A stretch of DNA of 64,000 nucleotides from Emydura subglobosa. Taxonomy: Eukaryota > Chordata > Testudines > Chelidae. Positions 23,201 to 34,595 of the stretch are shown here, piece by piece. Within the stretch, counting starts at the first letter, position 1; each line of letters begins with the position of its first letter. The translations under genes were made by a program, and so were the position numbers. Location of the stretch: the NCBI GenBank assembly GCA_007922225.1, contig ML679956.1, forward strand, positions 21,082,689 through 21,146,688. Direction: 5' to 3'. The notes beneath the pieces were generated by a model, which was not told where the DNA came from, did no database searches, and saw only the letters and a program-made list of their open reading frames with translations.

Positions 23201-23952
23201 TATAAATGCTTAAATCCAGACATAACCATAACTATGGTATGGTAAAAGTGCTCTTATGATAAAAAATATCCCCAGAAATAAGTTATATTGCTTACAAAAA
23301 TGCTGATTTCTATGTTTATTTCTATGTAAATTGTGACTAAACTGAATTTTGACCACTTTGCTTTTATAAAAAAAAGAGAATGCTACTGGATATTAAACAA
23401 TAGATGAAATAATACCACATTTCTTTTTATGATGTCTAGAAAATATTTCATTATTGTACTACGGCTAAAAAAACCCACATCTTGAAATTATGTGAAAATA
23501 AATTTGCACGTGAGTATAATAAATCTTGTGTAATTACACTGAATTTTCTCATTAGTTATTCTAAGTGTTTTTCTTCTATTGTGTTCAATTTGTCATTGGA
23601 AGACCTCAGATGAAAGCAGGCAGCTTTATTTTCTCTATAATAAATTTAGAAAGACAAAGTGAAGAATCAGCACTCATACTTGTGCCAGGGTAGATTTGCT
23701 TTGCCCATAAATACAAAGCTAGCTGAATTTCTCCATTCAGTTAATCAATTTAGACTAGCTGGGTTAACCTTTTCTGTTGAAATGACATAAAGACAAAAGT
23801 TTAGTAAAAGGCAGAACAAGCTGAAATCATAGCAGACTTCAGTGACTCAAACAAGTGAGGAGATCAGGAACCAGAAATGAAGTTGCTAAATTTGCAATGA
23901 AGTTGGGAAGGAATTCTTTGCTTGACTCTGGGCTTGATTCTCTGTTGCCTCA
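23201..23952. other. Unassigned intronic sequence
   Basis: AT-rich; nothing recognised. Confidence 0.4.
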
Positions 23953-24247
23953 AGGCATGTCTATACTGACGGCGGCAAAGTCGCCGCCGCCAGATCGATC
24001 TTTCTGGATCGATTGAGTGGTCAGTGTAGACCCACTCAATCGATCAGAAAGTCGACTGAGTAAAACCACCCCCTCAAGTAGCATAGCGCTGCGTCGATGG
24101 GAACGCTGTTTCCGTCGGCACAGCACAGTGAAGACACCGCACAGAAGGGAAGCACAGCAGTCGACGTGAGTTACGCAAGCTACTCTGCGTAGTTTGTGTA
24201 ATTCCCGTCGACTGCCACCAAATCTCCAGATAAGTGTAGACCAGGGC
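23953..24247 (+). mobile_element. Hairpin-rich MITE, copy 1 (Harbinger-type candidate)
   Basis: A 295-bp GC-rich island in AT-rich DNA. The left end aggcatgtctatactgacgg partly matches the inverted right end gccctggtctacacttatct. TCA lies at both borders (23950-23952 and 24248-24250), compatible with a 3-bp TNA duplication as in PIF/Harbinger. Three internal palindromes are visible. One is ggcggcaaagtcgccgcc. Another is a 20-base arm at 24001-24020 pairing with 24032-24050. The third is an arm at 24157-24174 pairing with 24197-24215. A second copy lies inverted at 39059-39338. Its right border touches the 3' terminus of the CR1 at 24251. Confidence 0.7.
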
Positions 24248-25547
24248 TCAGAGTCATAGAGTTTAAGGCCAGAAGGGACACCATTTTGTCTGACCTCCAG
24301 TATATCACAGGCCACCAGCAGAACCCAGCACCTACACACTAAACCCAACAACTGAAATTAGACCGAAATATTACAGCTCACAGGAGAACAGACTATTATA
24401 TGCCACAGGAAGAAAATAGTTGGGACCAAGTTGCACCAGTGCCTGAAGTCCCTGTGATGGCAAGGAAATGATTAAGTGAGATATGCCCTGATAATCCTGG
24501 GAAGTGTCCCGCACCCACATGCTGCAGAAGAAGATTAAGGTGGTCACTGCCAATCTGACCAGGTGGAAAATACCTCCCCAACTCCACATGTGGCAATCAG
24601 TTAGACCTTGAGCATGTGAGCAAGAACCAATCAGCTAAGCACCTGAGAGAGAAAATGTGTGGTGCCACTTCACAGTCCTAACCCATCCTACCCAATGACC
24701 CATCTTCAATCATGGCTATCTCTGATGCTTCAGAGGAAGGAGATTTATAAAAAGAAAGACAACCCAGAATCCATTGGGTTGGCAGGAAAGAGGATCCATT
24801 CCTGACTGCTGTGGTGGCTAGCTGAAACCTTGAAGCATGAGCTTTTAGGAACATAGGATGTAAACTAGAAGTGAGCCCCAGGGCTGCTGAGCCACACCCT
24901 CAACCCTCATACAATCACAATCAAATGTATCCAGCTCTCTCTACAACTAATTAAATTTATTGTCCCCATGCTTTCTGTTGGGAGGCAGTGTCAGAACCTA
25001 AGCCCTCTAATGGTTGGAAACCTTCTTCTAATTTCCAGCCTGAATTTATTCATAGCCAGTTTATACCAATTTGTTCTTGTGCTAGCATTGTCCTTTAGCT
25101 TAAATAGCTCTCCACCCTTTCTAGTATTTTCTCCCCTAATATATTTATATAGAGCAATCATATCCCCTTTCAGCCTTCATTATCATGGACTAAACAAGCC
25201 AAGATCTTCCAGTCTCCTCTCATAAGTTAGGCCGTCCATTCCCCTGATCATCTTAGTACCGACATCTGCTCCAGTTAAGCTCATCTTTCTTGAACATGGG
25301 TGACTAGAATTGTACATAGTATTCAAAATGATGTCTTACCAGTGTACAATGGAACTAATACTTCTCTATCTCAACTGCAAATGCCTCACCTGCTACATCC
25401 TAGAATCACATTTGCCTTTTTCCATCCACATCACACTGGTCACTCAGTCATCCTGTGATTGACCCACACACTCAAGTCTCTCTCCTCCTCTTTGTCTTCC
25501 AACTGGTGATCCCCCAGCTTGCAGCAGAAATTCTTATTATTAGACAA

Positions 25548-26345
25548 TGGAGACTTCTTGATCAACGGGGGCGGATCCCCACGTCACATCAAAAGCTCTT
25601 TTCAGAAAGCTGGAAGAATCTATAAAAGAGGGGAAGTGACATAATCACTTGGACTCTCTCCCCCCTGCAACTCAACACCTGGAGAAATGTCTGGAGGACA
25701 AAGACTTTGAATAGGGGAAGGGGGAGGGGGTCCCAGGCTGGAAAAAAGTCCCAGCCTGTGTACTGTCGAACTATACCATCTGTCAGGGTGAGACACTGCT
25801 TGCTTCAAATCCTGTTTAATTTATCTATCTTAGACTGCAAATTTATTTTTATTTCTTAGGTAACCAATTTTGATCTCTATGCTTGCTACTTATAATCACT
25901 TAAAATCTATCTTTCTGTAGTTAACACATTCGTTTTATATATTACCTAAAACTGTGTTTTGGTTGTAGTGCTTGTGAAATCTCAACTCAGTTTACAAAGG
26001 CTAATGTGTGACGTCTCCACATCGAGGGAGGGGTGGACTGGGTAATGAACTTACAGTGGCCAGGCTTCTGACCAGTGTAAGATGGTACAGTTCTGGGGTG
26101 CAAGGCTGGAGAGCTGGAGGGAATTGGCTGGAGCCTCCCTATTGATGGTTCATGAATGGCTGGGGAAATCATTCAGGTAACTTAGTTGGGTGTGTACTGG
26201 CCTGTGAATGTCTGTGTAAGTGCAGTACCTGCCAGAGGTTTGTGGCTTGACACAGCATCACAGTGTGAGACCGATACTCGAGGCTGGTGGGATGGAGGAC
26301 TCAGTGGTCCCACAGTCTAGGCTGCACCCCGAGAATCCCATCACA
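25548..26345. mobile_element. Repeat inserted in the CR1 (LTR-like, family uncertain)
   Basis: About 800 bp interrupts the CR1 reverse-transcriptase region. CR1 text stops after ttcttattattaga (about 25544) and resumes at about 26350 with ctagaccaatccttggata. Some 250 bp of CR1 appear to be missing, so a deletion accompanied or followed the insertion. The block starts TGGAGACTTC, ends CATCACA and contains tataaaag at 25621, so an LTR is possible. I recall this sequence as an abundant turtle repeat but cannot name it. No target duplication is visible. Confidence 0.5.
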
Positions 26346-27336
26346 TGGTCTCTAGACCAATCCTTGGATAACTCTGCTAGTTACCACCCTACAGTCCGAT
26401 ACTACATCTTCAGCACAACCTGTTGCCTTCTTCCTTTTAGCCAGTCCCTTAGCCACCTTATAATTCTTGTACTAATCCTCATCTTCCCTAATTTAATGAA
26501 TACTTTCCCATGTGGTACAATGTGAAATGCTTTACTGAAGTCCAAATATATTAGATCTACTGCACTTCCCTTATCTAAAAAAATCAGTTACTTTCTCAAA
26601 GAAGGAAATCAGGTTAGTCTGGCACAACCTACCATTGGTAAAACCATGTTACTTTATATCCCCTTTACTACTTGCCTCCATTAATTTTATTATTCTCTCC
26701 TTCAGAATTTGTTCTAAAACCTTGCATACTACTGAGGTCTGTGATGACTAACGGTTCTGTAATGCCCACATCACTTTTTTCCTTTTCTTAAATGCAGGTA
26801 CAACATTAGGTACTCATTCAGTACTACCCCCATATAGATAGATTTATAAAAAATCCTTGCTGTCAGACTAGTAATCTCATGTGTCAGTTCTTTCAGTATT
26901 ATGGGATGGAAATGTATCCATTCCCCCAATTTGAGCACATTAAGCTCCTAATGTTTTTCTCATACCTCAGAAGTGGCAATTTCCACTTCTAGACATCCAT
27001 TTCCATCAAAAGTACTACCTTTATGCACATATTCCATATTATCATCCTTCTTGAAAGCCAAGGCAAAGTATTCATTTAGTTTTTGGAACATTCCTAGAGT
27101 ATCTTCAATCTCCTCCGCATCCACACTGTGTAGCAATCCAATCTCATCGTTGCTTGTTCTCTTTTTATTTATATAGCTAAAACATTCTTTTATCTATTTT
27201 AATTTTCTCAGCAAGAGCTAATTCAGCTCGGTTTTTAGCAAGTCTCACTTTGTTCCTACATTTTCTAACCTCCACAATGTAGCTTTATTTGCTGCTCAAC
27301 TCTTCTTTTCATTCCACATAGGCTCTCTGCTTACAC

Positions 27337-27672
27337 CTAATAACCTTTTTGAGTTTTCATCCACCTGGGTGTGGAGCCTTTCTTTACTGTTTTTTTTTTT
27401 CCTTTGCTTGGGATGCAAATTTCAGATTGTTTTTGTATAGTTGATTTTAAGAAATTCCAATTGTCTCCCACATTTAGGTCTTTGAACTCTTCAGTGCAGT
27501 TGACTTCTTTAACTAATTCCCCAAAGTCTGCGCTTTTAAAATAAAAAAACATAGCTGATGACCTGGTTTTGATGATCTTTCTATTTAATTTAAACTGAAA
27601 CAACGCATGATCACTCAATCCAAGGTTATTTTTTACAACCAACTCTACTATTATGTCCTCGCTACTTATCAA
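27337..27672 (-). pseudogene. CR1 ORF2 endonuclease C-terminal remnant
   Basis: A 112-codon open piece on the minus strand inside the CR1. Its NNLGLSDHALFQFKLNRKI corresponds to the conserved SDH motif that closes the APE-type endonuclease of non-LTR retrotransposons, where the His is catalytic. It is followed by KSADFGELVKEV and DNWNFLKSTI, the linker text usual in CR1 ORF2. It ends in TPRWMK. The endonuclease nicks target DNA to prime reverse transcription. Upstream and downstream parts are broken by stops. Confidence 0.8.
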
Positions 27673-28479
27673 GTCTAAAATTGCATCACCTTTAGTCTGG
27701 TGAGAATTTGGTGAAGAAAACTATCATTTATTACATCTAGGTATAACTGGGCCCTACCAGTATTAGTAGCATTTATTCTCCAGTCTATATCTGTGAAGTT
27801 AAAGTTTCTTATTATGACACAATTCCACAAAGTATTTCTCTCTCTAATAATATTAAAGAGATCTCTATACCTGAGTCTGACCCTGGGGATCTATAGCAGA
27901 CCACCTAACACTATCCCAAGAGAGCCTCTTTTACCTCCTTCCCCAAAGTGATTTTGATCCAAAGAGATTCTGTTTTGTCAATACTATCACTTATTTCTTT
28001 ACACTTTATCACTTCTTTGATGTTCAGCACTATCCCACCACCTTTATTGCTTTCTCTCTTAGACAGCACATACACTTCAATACATGTATGTCAGGCATGA
28101 GTGCTATTCCACCATGTTTCTGTAATCCCTAGAACATCTGGTTTGACCTCCTGCATCAGTAGGTTCAGTTCTTCCATTTTACTGACCCAACTCACTGCAC
28201 TCATGTATAACCATCTCAGTTTTCTAGCCAGATTAGATCCAGTCCTTTCACTAAATATAACACCTACCAGAATACTATTCCCAATTAATCTTTGTATTTT
28301 CTTTCTCCTTTCTGTTCATATTCTTACCTTGTAGTGCTCCATTTTCTCTTACTATATCTTCATTAGCTGTATTTCCTGCTCCTGTGTATTGCCAGGTGCA
28401 GAGATTTCATGAATCTCTCCCAACCTTCTAGTTTAAAGCCCTTCTTATCAGTCATGCCACTCTTAAGCCCAGAAGGTTA

Positions 28480-29230
28480 ATACCTTAGGTGTTCAAGTGG
28501 AGTCCATCAGACAAGAAGAATCTTCTTTCTATGAATGCCTCTCAATGGTCGATAATCTCAAAACCTTCCTTATAGCACAAAGCCTTGAGTCATCTATTAA
28601 TTTTCATTATCTTATCTCACTTTTGCTCTCCTTCTCTAGGGACTGTAAATATTCCACTGAAAATCATCTGTGCTTCCACTTCTTTGTGTGTCTTTCCAAG
28701 ACAAACGTAGTCATCCTTGATCCATTCCTTTGAGAATCTAGCAGCGTCATTCATCCTGACATGCAGCACAATCAGTGGATTTGTTTCCTCGCTCCCATCA
28801 GGGAGCTCATCAGCCTCATGTCTTTATCTTTTATCCTTGCTCCTGGCAGACAGCACTGTGGATCTGGTCTGGAGACAGACCAGTCGATTCAGGGTATGGA
28901 GTCCATGATCACAAAGACCTGTCTCTTTCAGGTGTTGGTATGAATTTGTTTTACGTTCTCTCAACTTTTGCAGTCCCCATACATCAGCCAAGATTTTCCT
29001 TAGGCTCAAGTCCCTGGATATCTCCATCATCTTTTCCTCTCTTCTTCAGGTCCTGGCTTTCCTTCTTTTCTTCCTTGATACCCCATCTTCTGCCTTTTTC
29101 TCCTTCTCATCCCCAATGCAGCAAACCTGTTACTGAACTCAGTGTCACCACCATTAGCTATCCTGGGGTCTTCAATGCTACAAACTCTATCAGGCAACAT
29201 TTCATGAATAAGTAGCTTCCATCACATACC
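28480..29230 (-). pseudogene. CR1 ORF1 remnant (esterase-like domain)
   Basis: The minus strand between about 28560 and 28800 reads in pieces like the esterase domain of CR1 ORF1. LIVLHVRMNDAARF lies near 28735-28790 (family HVGTND block), then DDYVCLGKTHKEVEAQMIFS, then EYLQSL-like text near 28625. Before it comes an acidic/basic Ser-rich stretch. Plus-strand open frames over the same bases (up to 146 codons at 28775-29215) are shadows. ORF1 proteins bind RNA and membranes or lipid in this family; this copy is broken. Confidence 0.6.
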
Positions 29231-29344
29231 CACTCAAGAATGACATACATACTGCAGCTTCTGCATCCAGTCATCTTCTATCTCCCCTGTGGTCACTTTT
29301 TAGTGCTGCCTCAGTAACCATCATTGTCTTATTTTCCTAGACCC

Positions 29345-29380
29345 TATTCTTAAAAAAAAAAAAAAAAGAAAGGAGGGGGA
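29345..29380 (+). repeat. A-rich low-complexity tract
   Basis: A run of 16 A (29352-29367) followed by a gaaaggaggggg-aaaa tract. Confidence 0.8.
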
Positions 29381-29690
29381 AAAAACCCAAAACCAAACTT
29401 CCACTTACTAACTCTCACAGAAACTCAAGTTAGCTGCTAGCTGCTTGCTGCTCCAACTTTCACTAGTGATAAGCTCTTAAAATAGCCAAAGTAGGTCAAC
29501 ACTCCTTGTTAAGGGATATCAGCAAGAACTGAACTAAGCCAGACATCTAGAACAAATCACTCAAAAAAAAAAATCACGTCTGCACCTTCAGAACTGAAAC
29601 ACCAAATCACCACTTTCAGGCCAAACTCCCACAGAAACTCTACTGTTAGCTGTTCACCTTGCACCAGGGATAGTCATTTACACTAGAACA

Positions 29691-30165
29691 AATGGAATGC
29701 AAAATGAGTGTAGAATATTACTACTAGTATAATATTCAGATTTCTGATTTAGTAGCACCCTACACCAGTTTTGCACAGGAGAAAATAACTACACAAGGTA
29801 CAAGGCAGTGAAGCATTTATGCACCTTGGATACAAACATGGAGGTAATTGGGGGCTTGGGGACACAGTGAGCACACAAGATTAAAAAGGAGTGCACAAAG
29901 TCCTAGGCCTCTCAATATCAGAAAGTTTTTTGCATAATTGAGAGAATTTAGATAAGAGCCAAAAATATGATTAAGAACCTGAAAGGACTGACTTCAATGA
30001 AAAGATACGGATGGCAGATCCTCTGCCACGATATGTTCCCTTTGCTCAGCAGAGGTGGTACAGAGAGAGTGAAACCTCCCATAACTCCCCTGCTGGGGAC
30101 ACCCCTGGGATGGTAAGGTCCCCCAGCAGGCATAGAGTCAACAGAGATAGCTCTTACAACTCCCT
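29691..30165. other. Unassigned
   Basis: No gene. 30065-30130 has ccccagcaggcatag/cctgctggggac inverted pieces (cccctgctgggga with tcccccagcagg) forming a local hairpin. Confidence 0.35.
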
Positions 30166-30800
30166 CCATGATCATGGCTTACGGAAGGACACCAAGATTC
30201 AGATCTATAAGACAGTTGTCATCCCTACACTGCTGGGTGACCTACGGACAGCACCTTAAGAGTTTGGAAAGGTATGACCAACGATGCCTCTGGAGGATTC
30301 TTCTAATTAAGTGGGAAGATCACCGCTCTAATAATAGCATCCTCATGGAAGCCAATGTCATCAGCATTGAAGCAATTATCCTTATGAAGCAAGTATGTTG
30401 GGCTGGACATTGTGTGTGGATGCCAGATTTTCACTTCCCAGAGCAAGCTCTCTACTCTCAGTTCACCTCTGGTCAGAGACCGTGGGGTGGTCAGAGGAAA
30501 TGCTCCAAAGATACACTTAAAGCACATCTTAAGAAAACTGATGTGGACATTATAAGCTGGGAGAAGCAAGCCGCCTATCGACCTCAATGGAACCATATCA
30601 TCATCCATCAGACAATGGCCTGCTTCAACAAGAAGTGTCTTGCCCTTGAAGCTGAAAAGAGAGAGAGAAGGAAGGAAAAAGAAAGAACTTTCTTTTAGCA
30701 GTCAGCTGACCCTCTGGGAAATGTCTGTACCTATTGCGGGTGGATCTGTGGTTCCAGGATTGGCCTCCTGAGTCATCTCAGGACCCATATGTAAATCCAT
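30166..30800 (+). pseudogene. C-terminal part of a non-CR1 LINE ORF with C2H2-type tail
   Basis: Open for 176 codons to the stop near 30698, then readable to 30793. The start DTKIQIYKTVVIPTLL is the region just after the reverse-transcriptase core. A short deletion and frameshift remove the usual YG.ETWT block. The text continues HLKSLERYDQRCLWRILLIKW, EAIILMKQVCWAGHCVWMPD and WGGQRKCSKDTLKAHLK, the downstream block common to many LINE proteins. After an in-frame stop at 30698-30700 comes a tail with C-x2-C, then H-x3-H in GLLSHLRTH, a C2H2-like finger. Function when intact: reverse transcriptase C-terminus and nucleic-acid binding tail. The clade is uncertain (not the CR1 subfamilies of this window). 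Confidence 0.75.
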
Positions 30801-33025
30801 GGTAGAAATCCTCCTCGAATCGAGGGATTGTCACTACAGCCAACTCCGTCTTTGCAATCCTGAAGCAAAGGATATGTGAAGGGTGGGGAGGAGATACTTC
30901 TCCAGCCACCAGGAAATGGACAAGACTTTGGATCAGGTTCCACAATGCACAAGCCAGCAGAGCTGGGTCAGGAGAAGGATGGAAACTTATATTGCACCTT
31001 GTAACATCTTATTTCATCCCAGGAGCAACTAAGGAGCTGTGACTATGAGCCACAATTATTTTCTGGGGCAACACAGCTATCCACTGTCCCTGGCTCAGGG
31101 CTACGGCTCACTAAGTATCTTATGGAGAATCTAACACTACGAGAGCACTATTTCAGAAGCCTACTAAGTTATTAGTCACTGTATTACTGTCCACAGAGAA
31201 AAATGTTAAAAGGCATGATAGGGAGGGCAGATCTGTACTAATCAAATTATGATAGCATTTTTATTACTGTGTTTTCTTTAACAGGAAAATTAATTGTTCT
31301 CTCCCACAGAATTCATTATGGTAAAGATTTCTCCCCCCTCCTCCCTGAAGCCAACAGTAATAGTTTTAAAGGAAATATTTTATTCAGATAATAGTACAGA
31401 CCAAAATAATGATTGTTCCTTTTTTTTTTTTTTTTTTTTTTAAATAATCCTTGGAGAAAAGGCTTTGGCGTGGTTCATTCAGGAATAAATTACAATCTAA
31501 ATTTCTGACTGGAAATAAAATGCATTGACATTCCTGTTGGTTGGCACAATTATAATACATTGAGCTAAACTGGATTGGTAGCTTAATGCACTAGCATGCC
31601 TACTGTTTGTAGAAACTGTGATCTGAAAACCTGGACCCATTGACTGAGCTGGGATTAAAATTACAGTACAAGCATCAGATTGTATGTTCTTAACATGCCA
31701 TACGGGCTGAGAAGGGAGATTAGCTAAGGAGAGGGAATTAAAAGAGAATAAAAATGAAGAATATATTTTAGAGGAGAGGGTTCCAACACAGGTCAATCAA
31801 TTCAATTTAAATAAAACTTTGCTACATGTGAAAGTCACGTAAATTCTCTATCCATGGCAGATACCATAATTAGGATTTCTTGCAGATATTTCAATTTGAA
31901 TTTCGTTCATGAATTAATATGTAAATATAATATAACAGATTTTAATTTTGTTCATGAAAAATATGCATGTATTAAATTAAATTAATTTCATGGGCTTAGC
32001 TAAATTTGCTCTCTGACCTGTGGGTCTATTCTATTGTCAACTCTGAATAGTAAGAGATGCGAGGAGGACAAAACCCTGAGAACAACAAAATGCTAAGCAT
32101 TAAGCACTCAGTACTCCTCCTATGTGAAAAACCCAGGAGTGGAAAATCTTTCCAAAGTTAAACACTGAATTTCTGCTGAATGTGCCACTCTAAGCAGAGG
32201 TTTATAACCATGTAGGAGGTAAGGAGTCTAAATCTGCTACGAGAACTGCAGGCAAATTCTATGGATATGCCCCTGGTCCTGTCCAGCTCTCTTTTGCCTC
32301 ACAGGCACCTCCATCTGTATGGAACACACCTTCTCAAAGAGATGGGGGAAGAGATGATGATCTAAAGAGCATTAACTTCCATGCGGATTTTTGAAAGGAT
32401 GATGAACACAGTTTGTCCTTGGCTACACTTATGAGTAAGGCATTTTCAGCACCCAATTCAGATGCGCCCATTGCTGACACCAGTTGCCAGCAATGCTTAA
32501 TTTTGCTAAGGTTGGTAAGACTACAGAGACTTCCAGTTTAGGGTAGAGCTGAATTTCTAATTTAAAAAATGAATAGGAATAAAAAACTTAGAAAAGACCA
32601 TTTTTTACACTCTCTTTGTGCATTACAAAGAAGCAAAAAAGGCACAAGCTCAATTTTTTTTGTCTTCAAATGCCACCTTTAATTCTTCTCAAAATTATTC
32701 TTCGTCTGGCTGACATTTTGTCACTTGGGTAAGAGCCCAGCTCACTGTTATTTTGTCAGAGGACACTGCCTCTGCTTAGTGATTTCCTATGGGTCACATT
32801 CTGAACTCTTTACTCTGATTTAGTAGCACCTTACTCCACCAGCAGGACCACTGACGTCAACAGGACCACTGGCGCACCACTGCACCATGGGAGGGCTTCT
32901 TCTCAATTTGATGCCTGGGACTGAGCTGTTAATATATTTCAACAACTGCATTTGATTTCCTCTAGTATCTTAGGTCAAAATATTTCACAGTGCTGAAACA
33001 GCAAATACATTTCATATAATAGACA
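30801..33025. other. Unassigned intronic sequence
   Basis: Contains a T-run at about 31420-31441 and a small foldback near 32785-32885 (taccactgacgtcaac relic). No gene recognised. Confidence 0.4.
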
Positions 33026-34060
33026 TCATAGAAATGTAAGACTGGAAAGGACCTCAAGAGGTCATCAAGTCCACCCCCTGTGATGAGGCAGGACCAAGTA
33101 AACCTAGACCACCCCTGGCAGGTGATGGGGAGTCAACACCTCCCTTGGATGCCTATTTCAAAAAGTTTTCCTAATATTTAACCTAAGTCTCCCTCACTGC
33201 AGATTAAATTAATTATTTCTTGTCCTACCTTCAGTGGACATGGAGAACAATTGATCAGCATCCTGTTTTAACATCCCGTAATATGTGAAGACAGTTTTCA
33301 GGTCCCCCCCTCAGATATTTTTTTCTCAAGATTAAACACGCCCAGTTTCTTTTCCCTTTCCTCACAGGACAGGTTTTCTAAACCTTTTATCATTTTTGTT
33401 GCTCTTCACTCCAGTTTGTCCACATCTTTCCTGAAGTGTGGCCTCCAAAACTGGACACAGTGCTCCAGCTGAGGATTCACTAGTCCAAGTACAGCACGAC
33501 AATTACCTCCAGTGTCTTAAATATGACAATCCTGTTAATACCCGCAGAATATTAGTCTTTTTTGCAACCGCATCATTTTATTGACTCATATTCAATTTAT
33601 GATCTATAAATCCAGACCCTTTTCAGCACTACTACCACCTAGATAGTTGTAGTTGTGCATTTGATTTTTCCTTCCTAACTGAAATATTTTGCACTTGTCT
33701 TCACTGAATTTCATCTTGTCAGTTTCAGACCAATTCCCTAATTTATTAAGGTTGCTTTGAATTCTAATCCTATCCTACAAACTGTTTGCAACCCCTCCCA
33801 GATTGATGTTATTTGCAAATTATATAAGCACACTCTCCACTCCATTATCCAAGTCATTAATGAAAGTATTGAATGGTATCAGACCCAGGACTGACCCCTT
33901 AGGGATCCTACTAAATATACTCTCCTAGTTTGGCAGCAAACCATTGAAAACTACTCTTTGAGTACCATCTTTTAACCAGTTGTGCACCCACCTTATAGTA
34001 CTTTCATCTAGACCATCTTTCCCTAGTTTGGTTAGGAAAATATAACAAAAAGATTTCAGT
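33026..34060 (-). mobile_element. CR1 LINE 3' part, next to a KCNH8 exon
   Basis: A minus-strand copy with its 3' terminus at about 33026 (plus strand catcatagaaatgtaagact and ggaaaggacctcaagaggtc). It carries the 3' UTR, then the antisense reverse-transcriptase C-terminus (ttgtccacatctttcctgaa at about 33416; ttgcacttgtcttcactgaa at 33690). It ends in the region after the catalytic motif (tccaagtcattaatgaaagt at 33847) at about 34060. It lies in the same orientation as the gene and ends about 105 bp from the donor of exon 34166-34323. Confidence 0.9.
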
Positions 34061-34141
34061 TCATTTGCTTTTTGTTCACAGAACAATCCTTTCCCAAAAA
34101 AGCTGTTTCACAAAAATGACCCTTTGAGATAAACACTGTTA

Positions 34142-34441
<300 letters not shown>

Positions 34442-34486
34442 TCATATTCTGAACTCCTTACTTAGTTTTTCTTTAATCCTTACTAA

Positions 34487-34595
34487 GGGCCTGATCCTAC
34501 AAACACATATGTACTTAACTTTACATACCTGCCTACTCTCATTGAACTAATCACAGGTGTAAAGTATATGTGCAAGTGCATAAAGGAATGAGCCC
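34487..34595. repeat. Foldback relic (gggcctgatcct family)
   Basis: The left arm gggcctgatcctacaaacac and acatatgtacttaac pairs imperfectly with the right arm tatgtgcaagtgcataaagg plus aatgagccc. I recall this dispersed foldback from sauropsid genomes. Confidence 0.55.

Larger units (their letters stand above)
24251..29690 (-). mobile_element. Near full-length CR1 LINE, interrupted
   Basis: A minus-strand CR1 of about 4.6 kb plus an interruption. The 3' terminus is at 24251 (plus strand gagtcatagagtttaaggcc). The long 3' UTR to about 24960 is nearly the same as 62400-62940. The reverse-transcriptase region is antisense from about 25000 to 27330, split at 25548-26345. The endonuclease C-terminus lies at 27337-27672 and its N-terminal part at about 27700-28450 (plus strand ctatagcagaccacctaac is the complement of a YRPP-like block). 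An ORF1 esterase remnant lies at 28480-29230. The 5' UTR beyond 29340 carries cacagaaactc at 29416-29426 and again at 29630-29640, each followed by a gttagctg motif, suggesting short tandem 5' UTR units. No ORF is intact. It lies in the same orientation as KCNH8. Confidence 0.85.

Noticed and set aside
28775..29215. 146-codon plus-strand open frame
   Set aside because: Antisense to the CR1 ORF1 remnant; no protein features of its own.
30168..30698. 176-codon plus-strand open frame as a host gene
   Set aside because: Its sequence is a LINE protein C-terminus with a frameshift upstream and a stop before its zinc-finger tail.
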